DNA from: Pseudomonadota bacterium
GTDB taxonomy: Bacteria > Desulfobacterota > Desulfobulbia > Desulfobulbales > Desulfurivibrionaceae
DNA length: 64,000 nt
NCBI GenBank assembly: GCA_018830485.1
Contig: JAHJRQ010000010.1
Location: 16,518-80,517 of the forward strand
Reading direction: 5' to 3'
Made by a program: the position numbers and the translations under genes. Of this stretch, positions 1-9,241 are shown one piece after another. Below the pieces are notes generated by a model. The model saw nothing but the letters and a program-made list of their open reading frames with translations. It had not been told where the DNA came from and did no database searches. The stretch's first letter is position 1; each line of letters begins with the position of its first letter.

Positions 1-396
1 AAGAAACTCTCTTTCCCGCCGCGATACATACCCCTCGGCGGGATCATTTCCGGTTTCTTCGGGGGGCTGTCCGGCCATCAGGGGGCATTGCGCACCGCGT
101 TTCTGCTCCGGGCCGGACTGAGCAAGGAGGCCCTCATCGGCACCATGGTCCTCTCCGCCATTGTTGTTGATCTCAGCCGAATGCTGGTGTATGGCACGAC
201 CTTTTTCGTCCGGGATTTTGCTGTGCTGCAGGCAGAAGGGATTTTTGGCCTGGTGGCGGCAGGAACCATTGCCGCCTTTCTGGGAACCTTCTGCGCCTCG
301 CGCTTTCTGAAAAAAATGACCCTGCACATGGTGCAGACCCTGGTGGGCGGACTGCTTCTGCTACTGGCCGTGGCGCTGGGGGCGGGAATACTGTAA
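1..396 (+). CDS. TauE/SafE family anion permease, C-terminal part
   Basis: The frame is open from the first base, so the gene begins upstream of the window; about 131 codons are visible. The visible start carries the glycine-rich family motif GGIISGFFGGLSGHQGALR, followed by three hydrophobic segments and a short C-terminus. TauE/SafE proteins are inner-membrane permeases for sulfite, sulfoacetate or other organosulfur anions; the substrate cannot be read from the sequence. A small membrane protein follows 16 bp downstream on the same strand and is probably co-transcribed. The family call is firm because of the motif; the missing N-terminal half prevents a finer one. Confidence 0.85.
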   Translation, partial: KKLSFPPRYIPLGGIISGFFGGLSGHQGALRTAFLLRAGLSKEALIGTMVLSAIVVDLSRMLVYGTTFFVRDFAVLQAEGIFGLVAAGTIAAFLGTFCASRFLKKMTLHMVQTLVGGLLLLLAVALGAGIL

Positions 397-412
397 ACAC
401 GGGAGAACACCC

Positions 413-757
413 ATGAAGCTGCTCGCACTGTTGCCCGTTATCCTCAGCATGCTGGTGCTTGGCGCCCATTTCTACCGGGCGGGGCATCTCCTTCTTGCCG
501 GGGGAGCGCTGCTTGCCCTTGGCCTGCTCTGCCTCCGTCAGCCGCTGGCGGCCAGGCTCATGCAAGGGCTGCTCGCGGCAGGCGCGGTGGAGTGGCTTAT
601 TACCGCAGGTCAGCTTGTCATGTTCCGCCAGTCCCAGGGACTTCCCTGGTTGCGTCTCGCGCTGATCCTCGGGTTGGTCGCCCTCTGCACCCTGCTCTCC
701 GCCTTGGTTTTCAGAACACCCACGCTCAAGAACCATTTTAACCTGGACAAGAATTAA
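413..757 (+). CDS. Small four-helix membrane protein, unknown function
   Basis: A 114-residue protein with four predicted membrane helices at about residues 1-17, 24-41, 48-70 and 79-101, and a short polar tail. The start is supported by GGGAG seven bases upstream. It lies 16 bp after the TauE/SafE permease, so co-expression is likely. I recognise no family motif. An accessory subunit of the permease or an unrelated small membrane protein are equally possible. Confidence 0.7.
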   Translation: MKLLALLPVILSMLVLGAHFYRAGHLLLAGGALLALGLLCLRQPLAARLMQGLLAAGAVEWLITAGQLVMFRQSQGLPWLRLALILGLVALCTLLSALVFRTPTLKNHFNLDKN

Positions 758-822
758 GAAAAGACTTAAATTACATTCATGCATGGAAGCAGAACCGATC
801 CGCAATTTTCAAGGAGACCGAC

Positions 823-1038
823 ATGCCCATCTATGAATACCGCTGCCAGGACTGCAAGGCCTTGTTCGAAACCATTGTCACCTCGGCAGAAGCCGCGACC
901 GAAGTGGTTTGCCCGAAATGTTCCAGCAGCATGGTGAAAAAAACCATCTCCGCCTCAAGTTTCCGGATTTCCTCCGGCTCAAACTCCATTCCCTCCGGGG
1001 CGCTCTCGGGCTGTTCGACACAGTCGGGGTTTTCCTGA
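823..1038 (+). CDS. FmdB family zinc ribbon protein
   Basis: A 71-residue protein opening with MPIYEYRCQDC and a second cysteine pair CPKC near residue 32, the four-cysteine zinc ribbon of the FmdB/CxxC_CxxC_SSSS family. The C-terminus is the usual serine- and glycine-rich tail ending in a lone cysteine. AAGGAG sits seven bases before the start. Members are small putative regulatory proteins (the name comes from FmdB of an amidase operon), and their biochemical role is generally unproven. It is 65 bp after the membrane protein gene and may be transcribed separately. Confidence 0.88.
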   Translation: MPIYEYRCQDCKALFETIVTSAEAATEVVCPKCSSSMVKKTISASSFRISSGSNSIPSGALSGCSTQSGFS

Positions 1039-1108
1039 GCCTGAAAACGATGCGGCCGGTCCGGCTGCACCAAAAAATAAATTTTCAAAGGGCCTCCCAA
1101 CTCCTGGT

Positions 1109-2347
1109 TCAGTAATAGACACGAAAAACGCAGGCGAGGGTTGCAGGGGAACTGCCGAATTCCGAACCGAGGGAGTCGCTTGCCGCATGATCGCCTCTGG
1201 GAAGAGACAGAGTCACCGCCAGCTCCGCCTCATCGGAGAGCGAATACACCCCATAGAGGCTCAGCAACTGGGAATGATCGCTCCAGTTGGCAAGCAGCAG
1301 CACCTGCCCGGTAAACAGCGGAGAAAACTCGTAGCTTGCGCCAAAGGCGGTGTAATCCCGCCCCGTATATCCCTCCCGCAGACTGCCTGAGACAAGAGCC
1401 TGCCCCAGGGCCTCGGTTGAGCTGCATCCTTGGCCATGATGGAACTGTTCCAGACGCAGCTCCAGGCTGTTGGCAAAACGATGCTCGATTCCCGCGCTCA
1501 CCTCGGTCCCGCCGGAGAGCCCCTCCTGTTCCGGGGCTGCGTAATGCCCTTCCACCCTAACGCCCAACCAATCATACAACTCGCCCTGCACGGAACCGCC
1601 GGTTATCCGATGCTCACGCACCGTGCCGCCCAGCAGAGCCCATTCCCAATCATTGCGATTGACGGCAAGCCTGGCCAGCAGCGAGTTCCGACTCCAATCG
1701 GGCCGGTTTCGCCACTCGCTATCCACTATACTTTCAGGAGAATATCCCAGCACCCCGACCAGGCTCAACTGGGAAAGGTTTCCAAGACCCACTTCGACGC
1801 GTCCGCTATCCACCCCGGGCTTATAGGCCCGGTAAAAGGTTTGCGCAGCAAAGGGGGCAAAAAAATCATTGGGGGAAAAATACATGGTAGTGGCCAGATT
1901 CACCGGTTGCCGTCCAGCGCTCCACTCGATGTTCTGCTGGGTATAATGAAAAGCGGCGGTGTCCACGCTCAAATTCGCCTCGGAATTGTTACTGGCATGC
2001 TGCTGCCAGGAAAGCAACCCGCTCCGCTCTGCTCCGGCAGGGTTGGCGCCAAATACCGGACTCGGCGTGGCACGGATATTTTGCAACACATTCAAATCAA
2101 AGCGGGTATTTTCCCGGTATTTTGCCGTAGCCAAAAGCCGCTGGTCCAGATCCCAAAGCAAATCTTCCCGGCTGTCATAAAATACTGCCGCCTCGGGATT
2201 GCGACCATAGCTGACACCCAATCCGGTAAATCCCCGCAGACTGACAGAGGTCTCCTCGGACTGCCACTCGGCAAATGCATGCCCAAAGGCAGGGGACAGA
2301 CAAACCGCTCCCCATAACACCGCAGGCAGAAAGGGCAATCCCCTCAC
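1109..2347 (-). CDS. Outer-membrane beta-barrel protein of the ABC export operon
   Basis: A 412-residue protein with an N-terminal signal peptide (cleavage near AFGHAFA, about residue 26) followed by many alternating hydrophobic/polar strands and a C-terminal aromatic ending, FRVYY, as expected for recognition by the BAM machinery. This predicts an outer-membrane barrel. The start is GTG and overlaps the stop of the ATPase gene as GTGA, so translation is coupled. It is the last gene of a cluster encoding a LolA-like protein, two FtsX-type permeases and an ATPase, so it may be the outer-membrane end of that export route. The substrate is unknown; a plain porin placed in the operon is the alternative. 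Confidence 0.75.
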   Translation of the reverse strand: MRGLPFLPAVLWGAVCLSPAFGHAFAEWQSEETSVSLRGFTGLGVSYGRNPEAAVFYDSREDLLWDLDQRLLATAKYRENTRFDLNVLQNIRATPSPVFGANPAGAERSGLLSWQQHASNNSEANLSVDTAAFHYTQQNIEWSAGRQPVNLATTMYFSPNDFFAPFAAQTFYRAYKPGVDSGRVEVGLGNLSQLSLVGVLGYSPESIVDSEWRNRPDWSRNSLLARLAVNRNDWEWALLGGTVREHRITGGSVQGELYDWLGVRVEGHYAAPEQEGLSGGTEVSAGIEHRFANSLELRLEQFHHGQGCSSTEALGQALVSGSLREGYTGRDYTAFGASYEFSPLFTGQVLLLANWSDHSQLLSLYGVYSLSDEAELAVTLSLPRGDHAASDSLGSEFGSSPATLACVFRVYY

Positions 2348-3039
2348 CCGCGCACCTCATCGTACTCCAGCCGACCGTCCCGGAGATGGATGAGCCGGTG
2401 GGCCCGATCCATTACCCGCTGGTCATGGGTGGAAAAAAGAAAGGTTATCCCCTGCCCATGGTTGAGGCGTTCCATGAGCTCAAGGATGGCATCCGCCGTG
2501 GCCGAATCCACATTGGCGGTGGGCTCGTCCGCCAGGACAATGGCGGGGCGGGAAACAATGGCCCGGGCAATGGCAACCCGCTGCTGCTGGCCGCCGGAAA
2601 GCTCATCAGGCCTGCGCTGGGCCAGCTCGGCCATGCCGACTTCGGCCAGCACCTCCATGACCAGCTTGCGTCGCTCGGCTTTGGGGATATTCTGCAGGGC
2701 CAGGACAAACTCGGCATTTTCGCAGGCGGTCAGCACCGGATTGAGATTATAGGACTGGAAGACAAAACCGATCCGGTCGCGCCGCAGCCTGGCCAGATCG
2801 CTGCGCCCCAGCTCGGCAAGATCGCGCCCTTCCAGCCGCACTTTGCCCAAGGAAGGTGCATCCAAGGCGCCGATGAGATTGAGGATCGTTGTTTTCCCCG
2901 AGCCGGACGGCCCGCAGAGCACACTGAATTCCCCCCCCTGCACCGTAAGGGAGAATTCCGTCACCGCAGCGACCTGCACCTTGCCCTGCTGGTAGATCCT
3001 GCTGACATTTTCGAGCTGCACCAGCGGCGTGTTGTTCAT
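2344..3039 (-). CDS. ABC transporter ATP-binding protein, LolD/MacB type
   Basis: A 231-residue ATPase with every catalytic motif: Walker A GPSGSGKT (43-50), Q-loop Gln95, signature LSGGQ (147-151), Walker B IVLADEP (167-173) and switch histidine in STHD (about 205). Length and motif style fit the LolD/MacB/FtsE class, which drives substrate release or mechanical work across the envelope and does not form a classical import channel. Partners are the two FtsX-type permeases encoded upstream. The gene is separated from the nearer permease by an unusual 300-bp spacer but is tightly coupled to the barrel gene downstream. Confidence 0.92.
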   Translation of the reverse strand: MNNTPLVQLENVSRIYQQGKVQVAAVTEFSLTVQGGEFSVLCGPSGSGKTTILNLIGALDAPSLGKVRLEGRDLAELGRSDLARLRRDRIGFVFQSYNLNPVLTACENAEFVLALQNIPKAERRKLVMEVLAEVGMAELAQRRPDELSGGQQQRVAIARAIVSRPAIVLADEPTANVDSATADAILELMERLNHGQGITFLFSTHDQRVMDRAHRLIHLRDGRLEYDEVRG

Positions 3040-3340
3040 GATCTGCTCTTTAATCCCCGGTTAAATCCCAATACCCTTTTCTGATTACGAAGTAATCTCA
3101 GACAAGTCCTTTATTCCCATGCAGTCAAAATCCCATTGGCCCGCAGCCGAGCACAGGAGAGGCTGCCAAAAAAGGGCTTTGCGCTGTTTGAGGCGAAGCC
3201 GAGTTTGCAAAGCCCCGGCAGCATCGAGGAGCGCAGGGACTCCCGCCAACGGCGGGACAAGGGACACAGGGTGCCCTTTCTAATGAACGAAAAAGCAAAG
3301 CATTCCTCGGGCTGCGAGATAGCTTGGCAATCAGACACTC
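3040..3340. repeat. Structured non-coding spacer inside the ABC operon
   Basis: These 301 bases between a permease and its ATPase hold no convincing gene. They contain a 9-bp inverted repeat, GGGCTTTGC (3174-3182) with GCAAAGCCC (3207-3215), and a second hairpin CCCGCC/GGCGGG near 3241-3255, followed by an AT-richer stretch. The neighbouring genes of this operon are otherwise overlapping or within about 35 bp of each other. The text resembles a dispersed repeat or decayed mobile fragment, but with one copy visible this cannot be proved here. Confidence 0.5.
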
Positions 3341-4582
3341 TTACCCCTGCTTCAGATTCTCCACCGGCGTGGTCCTGCCCGCCTTGAAGGCCGGAAAGAT
3401 CCCGGCCAAAATGGTCAAGGAAAACACTGCCGCGGCTATGCACAGAGCGCTTTCCCAGTAGAGCCGGAATTTCATGACCGGGTCCACCAACACCCCGCCG
3501 GCGCTGTAATCCTTGCCTATCTGCCCGCTGAAATCAATACCGATCCTGGCCATATAGAGAAACCAGGGCGTGGTGATGACCACCCCCACAGCCAACCCCA
3601 GAATCCCGAGCCAGCAGGACTCCAGCAGCACCAAGCGCACGACCTGGCCCGGCATCATCCCCAGGGCCACCATGATTCCGAATTCCCGCTGTCTTTCCAT
3701 GACGCTCATCAGCAGGGTGTTCATGATCCCGGCAGCGATGACCAATCCCACCAAAAATTGGAGCAGGTAGTTGAACAGCCGATCCACCGCGATAAGTCCG
3801 GCCAGATCGGGCTGGCTCACTTGCCAGGTGAGCACGGTAATTTCCTTGCTCCGGCACCAAAATCGGCTGAGCATGCCCCTGACCGATTCGGCCTTCCTGT
3901 GGTCCTTAAGAAAAATCGCCACCAGGGAAGCAGCGTTGGGCTCGTAACCGAGGCCCTTACGCACCAAAGCCAGGGGCAAAAGAACCACTGCCCCGTCCAC
4001 CGAATCGTCCCCGGTCTTAAAAATGCCGCTCACCCGACCAAGCTCGCTGACCAGCTCCCCATCCTTATCGGTCATGGTGAAGATCAGCTTCTTGCCCAAC
4101 CGCAGATTGAGCTTTTCCGCCATCTTTGCCCCGACCACCACCCCATGTTCCTCGTCGGGAGAAAAACACTGTCCCTCAACCAGGGTGCGCAGGAAGATGT
4201 TATGGGCCGGAGTTTCCTGGGCCGGATCGATGGCGATAAAGGCGCCGCCCACGCTCTTGGCGCCGCTGGCAAACATGGCCTGCCCCATGATGCGGATCTG
4301 CGCAGCGGTAACTCCCGGGGTGTACAACGCCCTCTGCTGCACCGCGACCGCATCGCGCAAATATTTGTCCAGGGTCGGGGTATCCTGGTACTCCGGATGC
4401 TCAACGCTCAGATGGCCCAGCCCCATCACCGCACTGGTATTGATCATGTTGGTGTAGGTATAATCGCCGGAGGCGGTAAAGGTCACGGAGAGCAAAACAC
4501 CGAACGCCACGGAAAAGGAGGTGATCACACTCCGCCGCTTGTTGCGCATCAGGGTTCGCCAGGCCATGGTAGCAAGCTGCAT
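3341..4582 (-). CDS. FtsX/MacB-type ABC permease (second copy)
   Basis: With the start at 4582 the protein is 413 residues: a cytoplasmic N-terminus, a first membrane helix near residues 20-40, a large periplasmic domain, then three C-terminal helices with the FtsX hallmark around MNTLLMSVMERQREFGIMVA. That topology is typical of LolC/LolE and MacB permeases. An upstream in-frame ATG at 4669 would overlap the preceding permease gene; 4582 has GGGGAG in front and leaves a 10-bp gap, so it is preferred. It probably pairs with the other permease as a heterodimer powered by the downstream ATPase. Confidence 0.88.
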   Translation of the reverse strand: MQLATMAWRTLMRNKRRSVITSFSVAFGVLLSVTFTASGDYTYTNMINTSAVMGLGHLSVEHPEYQDTPTLDKYLRDAVAVQQRALYTPGVTAAQIRIMGQAMFASGAKSVGGAFIAIDPAQETPAHNIFLRTLVEGQCFSPDEEHGVVVGAKMAEKLNLRLGKKLIFTMTDKDGELVSELGRVSGIFKTGDDSVDGAVVLLPLALVRKGLGYEPNAASLVAIFLKDHRKAESVRGMLSRFWCRSKEITVLTWQVSQPDLAGLIAVDRLFNYLLQFLVGLVIAAGIMNTLLMSVMERQREFGIMVALGMMPGQVVRLVLLESCWLGILGLAVGVVITTPWFLYMARIGIDFSGQIGKDYSAGGVLVDPVMKFRLYWESALCIAAAVFSLTILAGIFPAFKAGRTTPVENLKQG

Positions 4583-4592
4583 CAATGCTCCC

Positions 4593-5816
4593 CTAACGAT
4601 GGTAAATAGCATCAAGCGGCTTGAGCATCGCCGCTTTGAGCGCGGGGTAGAGAATGGCCAACCCTGCAATCAGATAGAGAAAGAGGATGGGCAGCACCAC
4701 ACTGTTGACTGTGACCACACAGTACCATTTCGCATCCAGGGCGACCCCGGCAATGGTGGAGGAGGATTGGACAAACCCGGAAAAGTCGATGGGATGCGTA
4801 CTGAAATACAAGGAAAGGGGCAGACCTGCGGCCAGGGCCAGGCCTGCGGCCACGGTGACCTGAAGCAGGCTCTCCGCTACGATCATGGCAAAAAGCCCCC
4901 AGGGGGAAAACCCCAGGGCCTTCATCACCCCGAACTCGGGGATCCGCTCAAAGACGCTCATCAACAGAGCGTTAAGGGTCAGAATGCCCACGGCGGCATA
5001 GGTGATGAGCAGCATGATCACCAGGGCGATATCGCTCATCTCAAAAAGGCGGGCCAGCACCGGCTGGAGCTGCCGCCAATTGCACACTTCATAACCGGGC
5101 AGCAATCGCGCCAGCCTGGCGGTGGCCTGAGTCAGATTCTCGGTGGCCTGCTGCCGCTTGACCACGATTGCATGGGCTCCGTCCGGCACGATCATCATGC
5201 GGCGGAAGGTGGAGGCGGGCATAAGAAACCCGCTGCGATCCACCCCTTCGGCCACCGACTTCAGGATGCCCCGCACCCGAAAAAGCTCATTGGCCGTGGA
5301 GCCGTCCGCAGCCTGGGCCACAACCACCACCTCGTCTCCCACCGCAAGGCCCAGTATCCTGGCCAGCTTGCGGCCAAGCACCACCCCGGCCTGATCCTGC
5401 CCGTCAAGCCATTGCCCCTGCCAGACATGCTCATTGAGGGCGGTGACCAGCCCCTCCCGCGCCAGATCAACGCCCCGCAGCTCGATGCCGCTTGAGGCGT
5501 TGCCCGCCGCAGCCAAGCCGCTTGCATACAGCCGGGGGGCGGCAACAAAACCCTCTTTCCCGATGAGGCTCAGCACCTGCTCTTGCCCGGCAATCCGCTT
5601 ATAGAGGTCAGGATCGGCGCGAAAACCGTGGGCATGCACCTGGAACTCCCCGAGATCCATGCCCACGGCATTTTTTTCCATGCCTGCAAGCCAGCCTTCC
5701 AAAAGGCTCGCGTAAAAGATCATGATCCCGCAGGCAAAACCCATGGCCCCCACGGTGATCCAGGTTCTGGTTCGGGCGCGGTTGAAATTTCTCAGGGCAA
5801 AGAAAAGAATCTGCAC
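4593..5816 (-). CDS. FtsX/MacB-type ABC permease (first copy)
   Basis: A 407-residue permease with the same topology as its neighbour: one N-terminal helix (about residues 18-42), a periplasmic MacB-like domain, and three C-terminal helices including LNALLMSVFERIPEFGVMKA, the FtsX signature region. The start is GTG, preceded by GAGAGG. It sits 31 bp after the LolA-like gene and 10 bp before the second permease. Two different FtsX permeases, one ATPase and a LolA-like carrier repeat the logic of LolCDE-LolA, but substrate identity is inference only. Confidence 0.88.
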   Translation of the reverse strand: MQILFFALRNFNRARTRTWITVGAMGFACGIMIFYASLLEGWLAGMEKNAVGMDLGEFQVHAHGFRADPDLYKRIAGQEQVLSLIGKEGFVAAPRLYASGLAAAGNASSGIELRGVDLAREGLVTALNEHVWQGQWLDGQDQAGVVLGRKLARILGLAVGDEVVVVAQAADGSTANELFRVRGILKSVAEGVDRSGFLMPASTFRRMMIVPDGAHAIVVKRQQATENLTQATARLARLLPGYEVCNWRQLQPVLARLFEMSDIALVIMLLITYAAVGILTLNALLMSVFERIPEFGVMKALGFSPWGLFAMIVAESLLQVTVAAGLALAAGLPLSLYFSTHPIDFSGFVQSSSTIAGVALDAKWYCVVTVNSVVLPILFLYLIAGLAILYPALKAAMLKPLDAIYHR

Positions 5817-5847
5817 GTGTCACCTCTCCACGAACACTCGGTTCCGA

Positions 5848-6648
5848 TCAGCGGCGTCGCAGCTCCAACAGGGAAAAAAGCGATTCCGGCAGATCCAGAT
5901 CAAAACGCATGGCCTCATAGACCAGTTCCGTATATTCGCCGGGCTTGTCCGTGGGCACGACCTTGAGCAGAGCGGGCAGGAGGCGGCCCCCCATATTCTT
6001 GACCTCGCTGAAATAGATGGTGCGGGCCAGGGCATTGTCCTCGTCGTAGTAGGTGGCGAGCAGGGGCAGATGGCCCTGGGCCGTTACACTCATGACAATT
6101 CTGCCCCAGACCACGGCGGCATCGGGGCGCGGCTGCAGGGTAAATTCGATGATCTCCTTCCCGTCTCGTCTCCCCCGAAAGCTGATGCGCGGGTTATAAT
6201 CCTCGGCCAGCTGCGACTCCTTGACCAGATCGTCGTTGGTGAAATGGCTGCCCATCCAGGAGCTCATCATCATGCTGGAGGTGAGGCGGATGGTGCGGTC
6301 GGTCTTGGGGAGATAGGTGTACATGGTGTTGCCGGTTTTCAGGCTGGCGGTATCTTTTTCCTTGAGGGGCGAGACGATGCGGACCAGAGATTTGTCCTTG
6401 CCCTTGGACCAGATATCCATAAGCATGGTCCGGGTGTAGTTGGCGGTTTTCACCTCCATGCGCACCCTGCCCTGGGAGCTGGTGGCGCGCCAGAGGTCGT
6501 CGATCTCCAGGAGAATGGCGCGGGCCTCCTGTTCGTCGGGGGATGGAGGGAATGGAGCAGAGACAGCACCCCCTGCCAGCCCGAAAATCCCCCCGCCCAC
6601 AACCAGCAGGGCCAGAAAAATACAGGCAGGGAAAGATGCCCGGTTCAC
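5848..6648 (-). CDS. LolA-like outer membrane lipoprotein-sorting protein
   Basis: A 266-residue exported protein (signal peptide about 1-30) of the COG2834/LolA-like class. Typical features are the central region around GNTMYTYLPKTDRTIRL and the late segment YFSEVKNMGGRLLP. Related proteins adopt the open-barrel fold that carries lipid-modified cargo through the periplasm. The start is GTG, overlapping the U32 peptidase stop as GTGA, so it is translationally coupled to that gene. Followed by two permeases, an ATPase and a barrel, it probably forms the periplasmic carrier of a dedicated export system. It is not necessarily the housekeeping LolA. Confidence 0.85.
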   Translation of the reverse strand: MNRASFPACIFLALLVVGGGIFGLAGGAVSAPFPPSPDEQEARAILLEIDDLWRATSSQGRVRMEVKTANYTRTMLMDIWSKGKDKSLVRIVSPLKEKDTASLKTGNTMYTYLPKTDRTIRLTSSMMMSSWMGSHFTNDDLVKESQLAEDYNPRISFRGRRDGKEIIEFTLQPRPDAAVVWGRIVMSVTAQGHLPLLATYYDEDNALARTIYFSEVKNMGGRLLPALLKVVPTDKPGEYTELVYEAMRFDLDLPESLFSLLELRRR

Positions 6649-8981
6649 AGCAGGGTGCCCGTATAGTTGAAGGTGCTGAGCCTGCGCCCTCCGCGCCCCG
6701 GCTGGCCCGACTGACGAAAGGCAACGACCAGCTCGTCTGGATTCGGGCGCATGTGGGAGAGATCAACCACACCAAAGGCGACACCCCGGGCGGCAAGCTC
6801 GGTGCTGTATGGCACAAGGGAAAAGGGCAGATCGGCCACGGCCACGGTCTGGCCCCAGCACTGCTTGAGGACGATCACCTCGCCCTTGGGGCTGACCAGG
6901 GGCTGATCGTATTTAAAAAACGGCGAGGCCAGCCGGGCGGTGAAGAGCGGTGGCAGGCCATAGATGGTCATGCCTATTGGCAGCGCGTTTTTGCACCCGC
7001 GGGGTATAAGTTTCGTTTGAGCAGGCAAGCTGCTCAACTCAGCTATATGCCCAAAAACATCGAAGAGATTTTGCCGGTCGGTTTCAATGGCCAGCTGGGC
7101 ATTGTTCAGCCCCAGTCCGGCAAGGGCCTGCACGCTCATGCTGTTCAAGACATTCAGGGTATAATCGCCAAAGAGCAACAATCTCTCGGAAGGCGGCGGA
7201 CCTGGCCGGCCTTTTCTCCGGCCCGCCGGAAGATTCGCATCGCCAGCCTCTCCCGGCTGCGCCGGGACGCTCTCCGCAAACAACAAGCGCTGACCTATAT
7301 GCCCGATCTGCCAGGCGTTATACCCGCTACCGCGCAGATGTCCGATGGCCTCGCGATAAAACTCCAGGTCAGCCTCAAAAATCACCGGGGGCAGGGCCCA
7401 GACCAGCCGCCGCCGATAGGGGGTCAACCGTTTCTGCTGCCGTCCGTATTGGGCAAAGGTCTGGCGGCTCAGGGTGATGATGAGGCGCGACGGCGGTGTG
7501 GGCAACTGCACCTTGAGTGATTCAAAATCATCGATCTTGAGCCACCATTCCATGGGCAACTGCACCTGGGGCACGCCCCTGCGCCCCCCCTGGGCCTGGC
7601 TGTAGACTGGGGCCTGCACCTTGCCGCGGGCAGGCCGTTGCTCCCTGGTCTTGGCCGCCGCAGTCGGCCTGCTGACCGGCTTGCCCAAAAAATGGGCGAT
7701 CTGGGCGAGCTTGCGGGGATCAACCAGATTGGCCACCTTCTTGCTAAACAACCCCGGCTGAATAGCCTTCTTGGCCCCCTGCTGGCGGCGCTCGCCCAAG
7801 TCCACCTTGTAAAGGCTGTCGCCCCATTGCGCGCCAGGCGGCAGATCCACCTGCACCTTGCTGCCAGCCTTGGCCTTTTCCAGAGCCACCTTCCCCTGCC
7901 ACAAACCTTTCAGGGTAAAGGACTGCCGCTCGCCCGAGCCTTCCTGGTGGATACGGAGCCGGTCGCCGATCGTAAGCGGTTCCTTCAGGGTCATCTGGGC
8001 GCGGTTGGCAGTGACCTTCTCGATCTTGCCCAAAAACAGGCCGACATTGCCCGAATGCTGGGGGGCAATGATATCCGCTGGTTGGGCCTTCTTGAAATAG
8101 CCCAGCGTAGGTTTGCGGCCCATGGCCTGCTCCAGCAGCTCTTTCGCCTCGGCCAGCACTGCGGGGGTCGCAGGGTTATCCAGGGCCAGCCGATAGGCCT
8201 TGACCACCGAGGCCACGTACTGGGGGCTGCGCATCCGCCCTTCGATCTTGAGCGAACTGACCCCGGCCTGCCGCAATTGGGGGATCAGCTCCAACCCGGC
8301 CAGATCGTTCATGGAAAAAAGATACCCGGCCGGCGCCCCACTCCCGCGCCCCTTACCGCCCCAGGTGTACCGCCTGCGGCAGGGCTGAACGCACCTCCCC
8401 CTCAGGCCGCTTTTCCCGCCGAGATAGCTGCTGAACAGACACAACCCGGAATAGGCGAAACACAGGGCGCCGTGCACAAACACCTCAAGCTCCACCGGGC
8501 ATTGCTCATGGATCTGGCCTATCTCGCTTAAGGTCATCTCCCGGGCCAGCACCACCCGCGCAAAACCCATCTCGGCAAACTGCCGCACATTGAGGGAATT
8601 GTGCGCACCCATGAGGGTGCTGGCATGCAACCGCAAGCCGGGAAAAAACTTGCGGGCCAGGTAGGAGATGCCGAGATCCTGGATGATCAGGGCGTCGGCC
8701 TTGAGCGCTTCGAGCGCAGCCAACTCCTCAACCGCCTTGCTGATCTCGTTTTCCTTCATCAGGCTGTTCATGGCCAGATAGACCCTGACCCGGTTCCTGT
8801 GGGCATGGTCGATCATGGCCGCCACCTCGGCCAGGGAGAAATGGCGGGCCAGAGCCCTGGCATTGAAGGCCGGAGCGCCGATATAAATAGCATCGGCCCC
8901 GCTCTCCACCGCCGCCTCAAAGGCCTCGATGGTGCCGGCCGGCGCAAGCAGTTCCATGTTCCGTGCAGAATGTTTTTCCAT
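6645..8981 (-). CDS. U32 family peptidase / RlhA-like protein
   Basis: A 778-residue protein starting with MELLAPAGTIEAFEAAVESG (residues 9-28) and carrying the U32 signature EVFVHGALCFAYSGLCLFSS. The cysteine run RGRCVQPCRRRY follows, as in family members that bind an iron-sulfur cluster. The length fits the long U32 class with an extra C-terminal domain (DUF3656 type). U32 proteins include collagenase-like PrtC and RlhA/TrhP, which hydroxylate 23S rRNA and tRNA; hydroxylation of RNA is at least as likely as proteolysis. It heads the cluster with the LolA-like gene, overlapping by four bases, though a functional link is not evident. Confidence 0.88.
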   Translation of the reverse strand: MEKHSARNMELLAPAGTIEAFEAAVESGADAIYIGAPAFNARALARHFSLAEVAAMIDHAHRNRVRVYLAMNSLMKENEISKAVEELAALEALKADALIIQDLGISYLARKFFPGLRLHASTLMGAHNSLNVRQFAEMGFARVVLAREMTLSEIGQIHEQCPVELEVFVHGALCFAYSGLCLFSSYLGGKSGLRGRCVQPCRRRYTWGGKGRGSGAPAGYLFSMNDLAGLELIPQLRQAGVSSLKIEGRMRSPQYVASVVKAYRLALDNPATPAVLAEAKELLEQAMGRKPTLGYFKKAQPADIIAPQHSGNVGLFLGKIEKVTANRAQMTLKEPLTIGDRLRIHQEGSGERQSFTLKGLWQGKVALEKAKAGSKVQVDLPPGAQWGDSLYKVDLGERRQQGAKKAIQPGLFSKKVANLVDPRKLAQIAHFLGKPVSRPTAAAKTREQRPARGKVQAPVYSQAQGGRRGVPQVQLPMEWWLKIDDFESLKVQLPTPPSRLIITLSRQTFAQYGRQQKRLTPYRRRLVWALPPVIFEADLEFYREAIGHLRGSGYNAWQIGHIGQRLLFAESVPAQPGEAGDANLPAGRRKGRPGPPPSERLLLFGDYTLNVLNSMSVQALAGLGLNNAQLAIETDRQNLFDVFGHIAELSSLPAQTKLIPRGCKNALPIGMTIYGLPPLFTARLASPFFKYDQPLVSPKGEVIVLKQCWGQTVAVADLPFSLVPYSTELAARGVAFGVVDLSHMRPNPDELVVAFRQSGQPGRGGRRLSTFNYTGTLL

Positions 8982-9073
8982 TGGCCTACTCTACCAGATC
9001 GGGAGCCGATCCGCCCCTGGCAAAATCAGATTCCCAGGCTGCTGCCGCCTCCGTTGCGAGCATTTTTTCTCAA

Positions 9074-9102
9074 TTGACATCACAGACGGAATTCTCCATG
9101 AT
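9074..9102 (+). promoter_or_regulatory. Predicted sigma-70 promoter
   Basis: TTGACA at 9074-9079, a 17-bp spacer and CATGAT at 9097-9102. It lies in the gap divergent from the U32 peptidase gene and about 140 bases before the start of the small exported protein, leaving a sizeable untranslated leader. Confidence 0.45.
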
Positions 9103-9241
9103 GATAACAAAGCGTTTGCCTGACCATTTTTTCAACGCTAAATCGTGCAAATACAGCGTAACGCAACAACGGCGCTACCCCGCTCCCCATAAGGGTGTGG
9201 GGCTTGGCATGTTTCCGTCACCCAAACTCACAGGAGGCATT

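Noticed and set aside
8963..9241. N-terminal extension of the small exported protein
   Set aside because: The extension overlaps the start of the U32 gene, contains the promoter and would bury the signal peptide; AGGAGG directly precedes 9242.
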